A stretch of DNA of 53,806 bases, from assembly GCA_025769875.1 (NCBI GenBank), contig JAGFNK010000362.1:1-53806 (forward strand). Direction: 5' to 3'. Every line of letters starts with the position of its first letter. Position 1 is the first letter of the stretch. Under the pieces are notes generated by a model that was not told the origin of the DNA, ran no database searches, and saw only the letters and a list, made by a program, of their open reading frames with translations. This stretch comes from Russula earlei (Eukaryota > Basidiomycota > Agaricomycetes > Russulales > Russulaceae). The translations under genes and the position numbers were made by a program. Positions 10,867 through 21,800 of this stretch are shown piece by piece.

Positions 10867-12115
10867 ATGTCTTCCACCCAGAACTCTCCCACCTCCTCCT
10901 CCACTACTCTCATACCTACCCCTCCATACTCTCCTACACTCATTCACTTACCGTTGTCCAGAGAACCATCCCCCTCGACAGCGGCCACCATCAACACTAG
11001 AATACTCATTCGACGTGCCGCACAACACGCCGCGATGATTGTACAAGCTGCGTGAACTGTGGGAAGACGACTCCCTTACCACCATATTACGAGCCTTCGG
11101 CAATCGATCTCCCACACTGGGGACAAATTCGCCCATCAGGACCCGTAGCCCCTCCTACCACGTTCGCTCCCCCTCACCTGACCCTATTCCAATTCCCCCA
11201 CGTGTCGACACTCCTATCGTTGAGCAAACCCACAACATCATCCTGCTCAACGAAAACTTTGCCCCAACGAACCACGAGGAAACGCCACCGCCCGTCTATG
11301 AACCACTTACTAACAATGTCCAGCCCTCAGAGTTGGAACAACTCGGAGAAGGATGGGAAGAAGGAGACCTTGGATTAGACTTACTAATCCCAGATCCAGG
11401 CAACGAAGACGATACACTACCCCCACGCTTTGTCCTCCCCGATATCACTCACGGCTTCCCCTCCCTGCTAGCTACCTATGGCCCGGGATGCCCCACTCAC
11501 CGTATTCCCATTCGAGCTCGCGCCGACCCCTATCCTCGCCCTCTTCTTACACAGAAAGATGCCTTCTTATTCAAAGAAGGCCTTCGACACACTAAGGCTA
11601 TAGACGAGGCACTCAGGTTCGAACAGGACCTGTCACTAGAGGCCGAGGTACGCCGCTATCGATTCGCCTTGAAGAAAACACGACAAATGGCGAACTCCCT
11701 CGTTACCGCTCGAGAAAGATATCACGACATGATGTGGGAGGTGAGAGACTCGGAAGTCAAGTTGGCAAGAGCTAATGCCAAGGCTCGTCTTGAACCACGA
11801 GTCTTGTTTGGGACCATGCCTCAGCTTACCGAACAAGAGCATCAGGATGCCAAACAGGCTCTCCTCGACCCATGGTATCAATTTTCCCCCCGACTCTCTG
11901 ACAGATGCGCTTGGTGCAAAGACGGAGGACACGACACCTTTGAATGCTCCAAAATCGCCGTCTGCATTCTCTGCAATCGCCAAGGACACATAGCTGACCA
12001 TTGTAGAAACCCTCACCGACGATGCAGACCCGAAAAAATATGCCGGGTCCCTCGTGACCAAATCCATTTCCATACTCACCACTGTCGTTCCACTATTACC
12101 CCCTATGCTGCTTAG
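10867..12115 (+). CDS. gypsy-1 ORF3: coiled-coil-like protein with composite Cys/His C-terminus
   Basis: Starts at ATG 10867 (MSSTQ), 58 nt after the pol stop and in another frame. The S/T/P-rich N-terminus (10867-11055) shifts frame at about 11040-11050 into 11039-12115, so one indel is likely. The middle (about 11590-11790) is charged and helical. The end has C-x2-C-x4-H-x3-C, then C-x2-C-x4-H-x4-C, then N-P-H-x2-C, a further C, and a His-rich tail ending in C. I see no signal peptide or membrane segment, so it is not an obvious envelope. Related ORFs follow the chromodomain in gypsy-3 and gypsy-4. Role unknown; a second nucleic-acid-binding, Gag-like protein is my inference. Confidence 0.75.
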
Positions 12116-12133
12116 ACGTTAACAAGGGGGTGA

Positions 12134-12624
12134 TGTCACAAGTACCGGCTCTTCGGACCGGACCGGCAACCGGACAAGCCTACCCGGACAAGCCTCACGA
12201 CTTCCTCGCGTTTGATGACTCGTTTAGCCTCGCATGTACCAGTACTTTCCAGCGTGTTCCAGTCTCGATCACCTCACCATTACCTTGTGTCTACTATTTG
12301 ATATAGGATACAATGTCTATATAAACCTGTCTGTAGAAGAGAACAAGCCCTAAGCTTGTTCTCTTGTGAATATCACTGGATTCTAGCTTCGGGACTGTAG
12401 GCTTGCAGGGAATCAAGCAATCGACTCAGAAATTCTTCCTATCCTCTAAGTCTTCGAGCGCGAAGACTTATTCATTATATTTCCTCTCCGCGGTACACAC
12501 TAGCCTCTGCTGTGTTGTCACCGAGATCCCCGACCTTCGCGAGAATTCGTCGTCTCGCTCGACTCAGTGTGTACATCTCGCGCGTGAAACGATTTGTCAG
12601 CGACACCGCCCCCAGTCGGTGACA
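12134..12624 (+). repeat. gypsy-1 3' LTR (LTR-A) with upstream polypurine tract
   Basis: Preceded by the purine-rich AACAAGGGGGTGA (12121-12133), the likely plus-strand primer. It is the same length as the 5' LTR with one visible base difference. The TSD gattc follows at 12625-12629. Confidence 0.96.
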
Positions 12625-12629
12625 GATTC

Positions 12630-13557
12630 ACTCCCACTGATTGCAGACATTAAGAATTCATTGTCCACATGCTATGAAATGACTGATCTAGGCGAGATTG
12701 ACTCCTATCTTGGGATTCGTGTCACGCAGTGATCACTTGGCTAAGCAACTAGACATTGATCAATCTAGGTACATCTCAGAGATCGTCAATTGCTTTGGGA
12801 TGGCGGATTCCAATCCGGTCCGCACTCCGCTGCCCTCCGGGGCAGATGTCCACTTGGTCAAGCACTCCAGGGAGGCAACGCCTGATGAAATAAAGCATTT
12901 TCAACGCATCATTGGCAGCCTTCTCTATGTGCAGATTGGGACACGACCAGATATATCATTTGCAGTCTCTCGACTTGCCCAATACTCATCCAATCCCTCA
13001 TCGCATCATCTACGCCTTGCCAAATACGTACTATCTTATCTTAACAGCACTTCAGATCTAAAGCTGCGTTATGATGGTGCACGCAATACCGGATTACACG
13101 GGTACTCCGACTCTAGCCTCGGAGACAATGCAGAATGACTACTGTTCCACCTCGGGCTATGTCTTCCTACTTTCCAGCGCTGTGATCTCCTGGACCTCAC
13201 AGCAAACAGAAGACTGTTGCCCAAAGTACCACTCAAGCTGAATATATGGCCTTAGCCAACACAGCTAATCAAGCCACGTGGTATCGGAGCTTCTTCTCCG
13301 AGATTGGCTATCAGATCTCCGATCCGATTCTGCTTCATGGTGATAACAAAGGCGCCGTTGACCTCGCGCTCAACCCAGTCACTGGAAGACGGTCGAAGCA
13401 TATCCCTATCAAGCATCACGCCATCCGCCAATACATTGAGGACGGACTGATCATACTTATCCATACTCCCACAGGAGAGATGCTTGCAGATGGTCTCACC
13501 AAGCCGCATACTCACGCACTGCTCCGGACCTTCGTTGATGGGTTGGGTCTTAATTGA
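12630..13557 (+). pseudogene. copia-1 RT C-terminus and RNase H
   Basis: Removing gypsy-1 plus one TSD restores the copia-1 frame exactly, giving SLPLIADIK and then MTDLGEIDSYLGI. A frameshift near 12722, another near 13136 and a third near 13210 break the rest. RNase H features remain: TRPDISFAVSRLAQ (about 12944-12985), GYSDSSLGDN, a Y-M-A-L-A-N block at about 13244, and LHGDNKGA with the end LADGLTKP. A purine run CACGGGGGGA (13581-13590) precedes the 3' LTR. Confidence 0.92.
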
Positions 13558-13590
13558 TCTAATCTACCGACTGTCTTAATCACGGGGGGA

Positions 13591-14072
13591 TGTTGAGATC
13601 TGCACTGCCCAGAGTCTCAGGTGTGTTGTGATGTGATCACAACTTGGATGCGTTGACGCGTCGGATCACCCGGACCGGGCATCACCGGCTCAGCTCATAC
13701 GCTGCAGCATGCAGTTAGTTACATTGATAGAGTGATTTAGGACAATTGGTAGCTACTTACAACTGATCCTCGGACTTACTTAGTGATCTGTGATGGTAGT
13801 TAACTGTACTGCATCTAGTGGCGGTCTCAGGTACTTAAGAACACCACAAAGTACGTAGATCACTTCAGTTTTGTGTCAACCAAACTGAAGTGAGTATTTA
13901 CACTATGACATCTTATCTCACAGTACTGACGACACGTTGTAGCTATTGTCTGATAGGTACATTATTTACTTCAGTTTTTGTGTCAACCAAACTGAACTAT
14001 TGTCTGATAGATCTGCCTGCGATCTTATCATCTGCTGCTATCTAATCACACATACTGTGTCAATTTTCAACA
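13591..14072 (+). repeat. copia-1 3' LTR (LTR-B)
   Basis: 482 bp, preceded by a polypurine tract at 13581-13590 and followed by TSD caagg at 14073-14077. Compared with the 5' LTR it shows mostly C/T and G/A differences, for example in the CGCATTGG versus CGCGTCGG stretch. Confidence 0.94.
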
Positions 14073-14182
14073 CAAGGTGCATACATTACATCTAATTTGT
14101 CAATGCCATCTGATCATTATTAAAAACATCAAGAATACAACAAGTACAGGGATAAAGGCTGGCTGCATCACATCATCATGAA

Positions 14183-15144
14183 TGTCATGAACCATTCTCT
14201 GGAGAGGGCCCTTGAATGACCCTTCCTTATGAGAGGAAACCCAGTCCCTATGGTGTCACCCTATTCACACGGACAAAAGGGGTGAGTAGAGGTGTCCACA
14301 ATATCGTACACGCATTGTTGCACAAGTGATTCTTGGCACAATCGACATACAGCAAGCCCCACTTAATGGCAACCTTTTAGCAATAAAGGACAGTATTATA
14401 GCCTCCTTAAGGACCCTTTAGGACGACTCTAAGTGCCCTAAAATAGGCACTAACACAATATTAAGGACCCTACAATGTGTTATTAGACTAACTCTAATAA
14501 CTATAGAACGAACTATAAAGCAATACTAAGGACCTTAATAGAAGTATTAGGGTCGACTCTAAGGACCTAATAGAACTATATAAAGGGCCTTATAGACAAC
14601 TCAATTCCTGGAACCAAACTACAAGTCCCCAAATGACTGGCCCTAAACTAACTAACAGCAAATGAATCAGGTGCTTTGCACGTGTACTAAAGCGGTGAAC
14701 ATGTGGACAATAGGGGCTCTTACTCATCATCAGAAGCCCTCTTACTCAGCAGCTTACTGAGCATGACTGAGCATGCTCAGTAAGCATACTCTGACTTCTT
14801 ACTCATCCATCTATTGTGCTTGATAACAAGGTTATGACTTGTTCCCTATTTAGCAGTTCTCTTGTAGTATATAAGTGCTCAATAAAGTAACAGACAGTCT
14901 TCAGACTGTCCATTTGTTTATGGCACTCTCCAACCCTGGGATACTCCTTTAAGGACCGTCCCCTTGTGACCATTCTGGCTACTTCCCTGCATACCTGCTT
15001 GACTCTACCAGTAACTGTACCCCTCTGGTACTTGATACTGCTTTGGACTCTGCTCCTTGCCCACGCCATCCTAGACATCTATCAACTTGTCTTCGAACTG
15101 ACCCCTTGCTCTTGAACTGGATAGTTCAACAGTGAGTCTTGACA
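14183..15144 (+). repeat. Solo LTR-E inside the Myb/SANT gene
   Basis: 962 bp, TGTCATGAACC to GAGTCTTGACA, with perfect TSD atgaa (14178-14182 and 15145-15149). TATATAAG lies at 14868-14875 with a GACAGTC/GACTGTC stem-loop about 20 nt after it. Upstream is a 14-bp palindrome stem GCTTACTGAGCATG (about 14750-14783) among several TTACTCA words. The family is that of gypsy-6. Confidence 0.95.
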
Positions 15145-15867
15145 ATGAAATCTCTGATGCCATCAAGTGCAAAAGGCCAACATTCATATGGGGGCATGCA
15201 GTTGACAGCCCATTTTACTCCCCCTCAGTCACCTGCATCACTGTCCCCCAATCCCAATTTGTTTGAACATCAAAGTGGGGACTCCTTGTTATCCCTGGCA
15301 CCAGATTGCTCTTCCTCCTCATCCAGTGTCCTTCATTTCAAACACAAAGTATCTCAGGTCAAGGATGTCGCCTCCAAAACATCTTCCTCATTGATCAAAA
15401 AACTCAAGTCTGATTCCATGGCAGTTGCTGTCCACGGCATGCAGTCAACCATGGAGATGTTTGCCGATAACTTCAACACAACCATGCATGCATTCATTGC
15501 TTCGTCCCCACCCCAATTGTCACTGGCACTCCCCCCACTCCCAATGCCGCTGGCACTCCCCTCAAACCCAGCCCTGGCCCCACCTCTGGCCATGCATATG
15601 CCACCTCCAAATGACATCATAACTATCTTGGCACTTCCCGAGATCACCCATCGGTCACTGGCAATTCAACATCTTACCAAGGATATTGAACTGAATGGTG
15701 AATGGCTCTCCATGGATGATGTTGTCCCTGTGATCAATGTCTTGGGATCTTGTGACATCATGCATGTAGACAGTTATATTGTGCTTATGACTAATGGGTC
15801 AGTGTTGTCACGCAAGATTGCATGCAACTACATCAAGGATCTATTGGAGAATGCCAGGATGTCCTGA
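15145..15867 (+). pseudogene. Myb/SANT-like protein of the Harbinger element, 3' part
   Basis: This continues the gene of 942-1383. The piece at 14134-14182 encodes YNKYRDKGWLHHI, the conserved F/Y-R-x-K-G-W end of the Myb/SANT-like domain. After removing the solo LTR and one TSD it joins in frame to MKSLMPSSAKG, with the LMP..AKG signature that follows this domain in fungal relatives. The rest is an S/P/L-rich linker (about 15210-15620) and a helical C-terminus ending at TGA 15865. The C-terminal 240 codons have no stop, so the gene was broken by insertions more than by point mutation. Confidence 0.75.
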
Positions 15868-16022
15868 CTGTAGTTGTACTTCTACAGTAATCACCCATCA
15901 CATGCATGTATTGTAATTTGTTGAATGCCATGAAGTGTTTCCAATGGTGGACAGCCACAGGGTGACCAGAGAGGTTTTGCATGGCAACGATATATTTTCT
16001 GAAAACATGTGGACATGTGTCT

Positions 16023-16679
16023 GAACTAAATACCTGCTGTGCGATCCTGAAGTGTTTTCTGATACTGCTCCCACATCTCACCTGCAATCCTGTCTAACCT
16101 GATATTTGCTTGCTCCCTCTCATAGTGCATCACTACCCCTCTTCCCAGTTCACCAGCCACTTCATGATGACCCACCTGAGGGTCTACCCTGTCATCAAAT
16201 ACGTTGATCTCACTGTGGTCATAATGGTGAATAAAATTGTGAAGGGCTGCAAGTGCCGATGGGATGTGCACTTGAATATCCATGTTATACTTGTCATTGT
16301 GATTTATTACTGATGCACTGTAGATATCACTCTGGGGTGTCAGCACAATGCTCCAGATAATAGTTCCATTATTTGGATCGATTTATGGCTTAGTCAGGTC
16401 GATATTACAGGCAGAGGAGCAGTAGTATACCTTAGTCTCAATTGCTCCTCTGCAGGTGTGTAGTAGTTTGACTCCTCATAACAATACTAGTCTCAATTGC
16501 TCCTCTGCAGTTCCCTTTGAGTCCTGTGGACATAAGGGTGCTAATAGGTCGCTTATTTAACAATACTCAGGAGGGTACCAAAGGATTTTGAAATGCTGCT
16601 TAAGAATCCCAAACATATGCTCAATGATGTTGCAAGCTTGAGCATGGCGCAGATTGAATAATTCCTGGGGTGTGCATGG
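16023..16679 (-). pseudogene. PIF/Harbinger transposase, C-terminal remnant
   Basis: On minus, 16679-16557 encodes ELFNLRHAQACNIIEHMFG and LKQHFKILWYPPEY. This is the E-containing last block of the DDE_Tnp_4 core (usual form: FN.RH...RN.IER.FG.LK..F.IL). After a short non-coding stretch, 16346-16023 continues with MDIQVHIPSALAALHNFI and a MWEQYQ helix, the normal C-terminus. The gap contains a 23-bp repeat at 16433-16455 and 16488-16510, likely a small duplication or intron. Convergent with the Myb gene, as in two-gene PIF/Harbinger elements. The N-terminal part is missing beyond the gypsy-3 boundary at 16680. Confidence 0.85.
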
Positions 16680-16777
16680 TGTTGTAATTTACCCTCTTAT
16701 TGGTTCGTCCATAAATCCCTCTTGTTATTATTCTTTTCTGTCCCCGTGGTTACCGTTTCATCCCTTGATGGTGATCC

Positions 16778-16854
16778 CTTATTGTGTTTCACTTATTGTG
16801 TTTCACTTATTGTGTTTCACCTATTGTGTTTCACTTATTGTGTTTCACCTATTG
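16778..16854 (+). repeat. 14-bp tandem repeat in LTR-C
   Basis: Unit CTTATTGTGTTTCA (with CC variants): five copies and a partial one here. The 3' LTR has three (about 24645-24695). The solo LTR at 43187-43805 has about four, with changes. Copy number thus differs between copies of one family. Position is upstream of the TATA-like box, so it may act in the promoter. Confidence 0.9.
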
Positions 16855-16929
16855 TTGAGTTACTTTTGCTATTGGTCTACCTTTACTTATTGTTCTGCTT
16901 ATAGTACTGAACAGCCTTGCTACATACAG

Positions 16930-16974
16930 TATTTAAGCGCCTGTAGAAGCTGGGGAACGCCCCAAGCTTAGCTT
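16930..16974 (+). promoter_or_regulatory. LTR-C core promoter with putative self-primer
   Basis: TATTTAAG at 16930-16937. AAGCTTAGCTT at 16964-16974 starts 34 nt after it, the same spacing as in LTR-A, and is exactly complementary to 17306-17316. Just upstream, GGGG/CCCC and AAGCT/AAGCTT can pair into a stem-loop. Confidence 0.65.
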
Positions 16975-17305
16975 TGTCCCATTTCCTGTCGCATCCCTTG
17001 CCCTGTACTCTCTCTCAATCACAACTTGCTTGTGCTGGCCTATACTCTACTTGACCTGAGCACACCTCAAGGAACCCTTGTGTTCCTCTTCCTCCTCTGC
17101 CTCTCTCTCATCGTCCTCCTCTTCTGTGAAACCAGAAGATCGACTCTGTCTGCGGACTGAGTCATTGTCTGACTCAGCCTTGAGACGCTAAACCTTTGAT
17201 CCGGTCTCTTTGAGCCGGCACCCATTGAACCCTTGAACCAAGTCACAGGGACTTGGCCCCACTGAACCTTGAGCTAACGCTCTTACAGCCGCAATGCCGT
17301 AACAC

Positions 17306-17316
17306 AAGCTAAGCTT
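17306..17316 (+). other. gypsy-3 putative self-priming binding site
   Basis: AAGCTAAGCTT, one base after the 5' LTR, is complementary over 11 of 11 bases to 16964-16974. The flanking bases do not extend the match, so the pairing block is exactly 11 nt. Confidence 0.65.
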
Positions 17317-17319
17317 TCT

Positions 17320-18833
17320 TACTCCATTCTGGAGATCAACCTTGAACTACCATCAAATCGTTGGATCCGTGTCCAACCGAGACCATCCCTAGACCTTCCC
17401 GAATACGTCGTAGGAGCCGCCACTTGGGACAGCTTTCATACCTTCCTCTGCTACGTTACCACCGAGAACAATGAAGAACTACCGGTCGAATTCATCAACA
17501 ACCGTTGGTTCGAACTACGACTTAGAAGAGGACCACTCTACACTCACCTAGACCTAGAACTCCTCAGAAACAGTCTTGGATTAGGTTACTGGAGGGAAAA
17601 CGACCCTCGCTACAAACCACCATCAGAATCAGAAGCCTCTTCTACAGAAGGCAACCCCCCTGAACCAGAAAACACTGTTGAAACTCAGACACCCTTTGAA
17701 TCCCCTGCTTTAGAACCAGAGGACCCCTTTGGAAACCAGGAACCCATCGAAGCTCTAGAACTTGAACCACAGAACCCCCCAGAACCCAACATGGCAGCCC
17801 AACCCCAAGTCGCTGTACAACCCCCCCAAGTCGCCGCTCAAGCCCCTCAGGTGGCCGCCCAGGTCCCCCCAGTCGCTGCCCCTACCTCCCCAACCAGCTC
17901 CCCCAGCACCACAAGGCACTAATGGGTCCCTTAGTGGCAAAGAACCCACCGCCTTCACAGGGGAAAGGAACAAAACTAAAAGATTCATCATGGAATTTAA
18001 CTTGTTTTGGGGCCTTAACAATGACAAAGCAGTAATGGTTTCCCCTTTCAAACAAACGATGCTGGCCCTCTCCTCTATTCAAGGAGAAAAGGTTGAAGAA
18101 TGGGTCAACTCACAGGCAACCGCACTCAGGAATAAAGTAAATAGGACCCAAAACCCAGTTAACAGAATGAATGAAGCATTATGGAATGACTTCGTCACAG
18201 ACTTCACATTCAAATTCACGAACACTGCGGAGAAAGAAGATGCCCAAGCGGCTCTTTCCAAACACACAATGAAGGAGTCCCTAGACGATTACATCTCCAC
18301 CTTTGAGCAGCTCCTAAACAAAACAGGATGGCCAGAAACGGATGTCATTGCCATTGAAAGTTTCAAAAATGGTCTAAAAGTTGGACTCTACCTGCGCAAT
18401 CCTAAACAGGGACGTCTGGCCTACCACTCTTCAAGAATGGAAGGAGGAGGCTAGAAGACAGCATCAACGTTTCATCACCATCAGAGAGAAACTTAAGGGG
18501 AAGACCACATACTCCCCTTCGGAACACAAGTCCCATCATCCTGATCGAATGCAAGTGGACGCCGCCAAGTCCAACTTCAAAAAGCTCACTGAAGAAGAAA
18601 GGAAACAGTTGGCAAAAGAAGGACGTTGCTTCCCTTGCCGAGAGAAAGGCCACCTTAGTCGGGAGTGCCCCAAGAATACTACCCCCACGACCTCCAAGGC
18701 ACGTACTACTGAACCAACCCCAGAACCACCAAAAGAAGAAGAAGCCTCCACTATGGTGGCCCGCATGAAAACTTTACCAGCGGAGGATAGGGCCAAGCTT
18801 TGGGACCTCATCCTCAAAGAGGATTTTCTCTAG
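17320..18833 (+). pseudogene. gypsy-3 gag
   Basis: An open frame without a visible ATG (about 17320-17920) encodes an N-terminal domain (INNRWFELRL) and ends in a P/Q/A/V-rich linker. The second frame (about 17890-18454) has the Gag core: FTGERNKTKRFIMEF, IQGEKVEEWV, SLDDYISTFEQLL. The third frame (about 18400-18833) has the knuckle CFPCREKGHLSREC and an acidic tail. At least two frameshifts. Domain order is as in gypsy-1. Confidence 0.88.
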
Positions 18834-21800
18834 GCCAAGGTACAACAGTCGGTACTAAGGCCCAAATAGATACCATTGTCCAACATAAGGAAAACTCAAT
18901 GAAAGTGCCTTTTATGATCACGACAAATGGAAAGACTGGTCAAGCACTCCTAGACAGCGGAGCAACAGAAAACTTCGTCAGCCAAGGAATTGTGGGAAAG
19001 TTACAAATCCCACTCCGAACCCTCAGAACCCCCAGACCCATCATTAATGTGGACGGCACCAACAACCAAGGAGGAGCACTAAACCATTATGCCCACATGA
19101 CCGTACGTCACAGACCCACCACCTGACTTCTCACCTTCTATGTTACCAACTTGGGAGAAGATAGACTGATCCTCGGATACCCCTTTTTAAAGGCGATAAA
19201 CCCCCTCATCAATTGGAGCACTGGTCGTCTAAGATACCACCTAGGGGTTCTTCTCACCCCCGTATCCATAGCAAACCCACCAAAAATCCGATTTGCACAA
19301 ATAAGAACGACCACCATTCCCCCAGAATACTTACGACACCAGAAGGTTTTCTCGGAAGAAGCAGCCAGACGACTCCCACCCAGTCGAGGAGAACTCGACT
19401 TCAGAATCACCCTGAAACCTGATGCCCCCAAATTCCTTGATTGCCGAACTTACCCACTCCCCCAGAATGAGAAACAAGAATTGTCAAGACAAATACAAGA
19501 GGACCTAGCCAAGGGTTTTATCAAGGATGGCATCTCAGATTTTGTATCCCCTGTCTTCTTTGTCCAAAAAAAAGGATGGCACCGCTCCACGAATGGTAGT
19601 CGATTACCTAAAACTCAATAATGCCACAGTCCCCAATTACCACGCCTTACCCAACATGGAAGAACAACTACACCGACTGAGGGGCAAGACCACCTTCAGC
19701 AAATTTCGACGTCCGAGCTGGCTACAATAACATTCTGATCCATCCTGAAGACCAACACAAAGGCAACTTTAAAACTCAATTTGGTACCTTCATCCCCATG
19801 GTTTTAAAATACCCAGAGAATACCTGCAACTATCTAGATGATGTAGCAATAGCCACAGGGGCGGGAGAAGAGCTCCTTCACCAACAAATCACACACAAAT
19901 TCCTTGACCTGCTTGAAAGAGACTCCTATTTCCTGAAGGCATCAAAATGTGCCTTTGAACAACACGAAATTGATTTCCTGGGTTTCCGGATCAATCAAGG
20001 AACCCTCAAAGTTGACCCAGTCAAAATGGACAGCCTCAAAAACTGGCCAAGACCCCCCAACAATCTGAAACAGGTACAACAAATCATGGGCGCCCTCAAT
20101 TACCAACGACCATTTATTCGAGACTTCGCAAAAATAGCTCACCCCATTTTTTCTACAATCAAGAAAGGAACCCCCTTTCTCTGGACCCCAGAAGCAACCA
20201 CAGCCCTAGAAACCCTGATATCGGCGATCTGCAATGACCCTGAACTTTACACTGCCAACCCTGACCTCCCATACGAATTAGAAACGGACGCCTCACAATT
20301 CGCCACCGGAGCTATCCTCTTCCAAAAGGACCAGAGAGGAAAAAGGAAAAAGATCAGAAATATGTCACACGCGTTCAACGAAGCAGAAAGGAACTACCCA
20401 GTCTGGGATAGAGAGTTCCTAGCTCTGATCCTCGCACTCCAACACTGGCGGTACCTATTAGTCGGAACCAAACACCCCATCAAGATCTTCACTGATCACG
20501 CTAATCTGGCTCACTACCGACTCCCTCACAAAATCAACCGAAGAATTGCCGGATACATTTCAACACTCGCAGATTACCACTTCAAAATCCACCACAAACC
20601 CGGAATCTCCAATCGCGCAGACGCCCTCTCACGATGACCTGACCACAATGATGGGTCAGAAGACAACCAGAACATCACAGCACTACCCGACAAACTCTTT
20701 ATTCGCACGCTTCACACTGAGGACCTCTATGAGCAAGTATTAGCCAAACAAAGGAAAAGAAAGTCAGACCTCCTCATGTGGAAGGTCAAACATGGCCTTC
20801 TAGAAGAAGAAGACGCACTATTCAAAGATGGGAAGTTGGTGGTACCATATCAGGAACCCCTCTTGCGAAACATCTTGCACACTTATCATGACAGTATACT
20901 TGGGGGACACACAGGAAACGCCCGAACCTTATATTCGATCCAAGAATCCTTCTGGTGGCCGAAAATGGCCTACTTCATCAGGGACTACATTCAAGGCTGC
21001 GCCACCTGCCAAACTAACAAGCCGTCCACGCATCCAACTCGCCCCCCAGTTTATCCCATTCCCCCAGAATTTCAAAAACCCTTCCAAACTATTGCCATTG
21101 ATTGGATCGTTGACCTCCCACCATCGGAAGGAAATAACACCATCATGACCATCACTGACCATGATTCCACCAAGGCGGCCATATTCATACCCTGCCGTAA
21201 AGACATGGGAACCCTACAAATGGCTAAATTGTTCTTACGTTACACCTTCCCATGGACCAGAGTTCCCTCCAAAATTATCTCGGATCGCGACTCCCGCTGT
21301 AGCGCATCCGGTGACTGTGCGAGTGAGATCGTAAGGCTGACTGGTCCAAGCAGAAAGAGTAGAGGAGGGGGGGAGAGGAGGAACAAGTGGTCGCACGCAG
21401 TCATTCTGGTTCAGGCAGAGGTGGACAGATGAGGGGGAAAAGATTCTGATTCCACTGGACTTCCCTTTTTTTTACTACAAGGTAGCTAGGTGTTTTATAT
21501 ACAAGAAGGGGAGTAGTAAGAGGGGGCATGTAATGAAAGGAAAAGAGATGATGAAAGGAAGTAGAGTCTTGAAAGGCAATCGAGACCGGGCGAGGCGGTC
21601 TAGGCGATCGTGAAAGGCTCGACGCGGAAATGCGTCGCGTGTGCCGGAGCGTGGGGTGCGTGCGCGTATGGCAATGGGTGGGCGATGCGGTCGTCCAGGT
21701 CTTGACGTCGGGTGTGAGGTGGTAGGCGTGCTCGTGAGGTCGGTGCGTGGTCGGTGGCAAGGGCTGCAATGCGGTCGGTGGCGGACAGCCTGGCACGCAA

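Larger units (their letters stand above)
5232..12624 (+). mobile_element. gypsy-1: full-length Ty3/gypsy chromovirus with ORF3
   Basis: 7393 bp, with LTRs 5232-5722 and 12134-12624 (both 491 bp) and TSD gattc (5227-5231 and 12625-12629). I see a single LTR difference (5488 t, 12390 c), so this is the youngest datable insertion here. Order: LTR-A, gag, pol ending in a chromodomain, ORF3, polypurine tract, LTR-A. Solo LTR-A copies lie at 32704-33219 and 39963-40455. Confidence 0.97.
1385..14072 (+). mobile_element. copia-1: Ty1/copia LTR retrotransposon, split by gypsy-1
   Basis: It is bounded by LTRs 1385-1865 and 13591-14072 (TGTTGA...CAACA) and by the TSD caagg (1380-1384 and 14073-14077). 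The order protease, integrase, reverse transcriptase, RNase H defines the Ty1/copia superfamily. Gypsy-1 with its TSD occupies 5227-12629 inside the RT gene. By eye the two LTRs differ at about ten sites, nearly all C/T or G/A plus one indel. The single difference I see between the gypsy-1 LTRs agrees with copia-1 being the older insertion. Confidence 0.95.
16680..17304 (+). repeat. gypsy-3 5' LTR (LTR-C)
   Basis: 625 bp, TGTTGTAATTTACC to CCGTAACA. Contains the 14-bp tandem array at 16778-16847, a TATA-like TATTTAAG at 16930-16937, and pyrimidine-rich sequence in the 3' third. The 3' LTR is 28 bp shorter, exactly two array units, with about a dozen base differences. Confidence 0.93.

Noticed and set aside
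10867..12115. ORF3 as an envelope gene
   Set aside because: No signal peptide, membrane anchor or cleavage-site pattern is visible; the Cys/His C-terminus points to nucleic-acid binding.
16778..16854. Short regular repeats that could suggest a CRISPR array
   Set aside because: The 14-bp units are contiguous without spacers and sit inside an LTR; this is a minisatellite.
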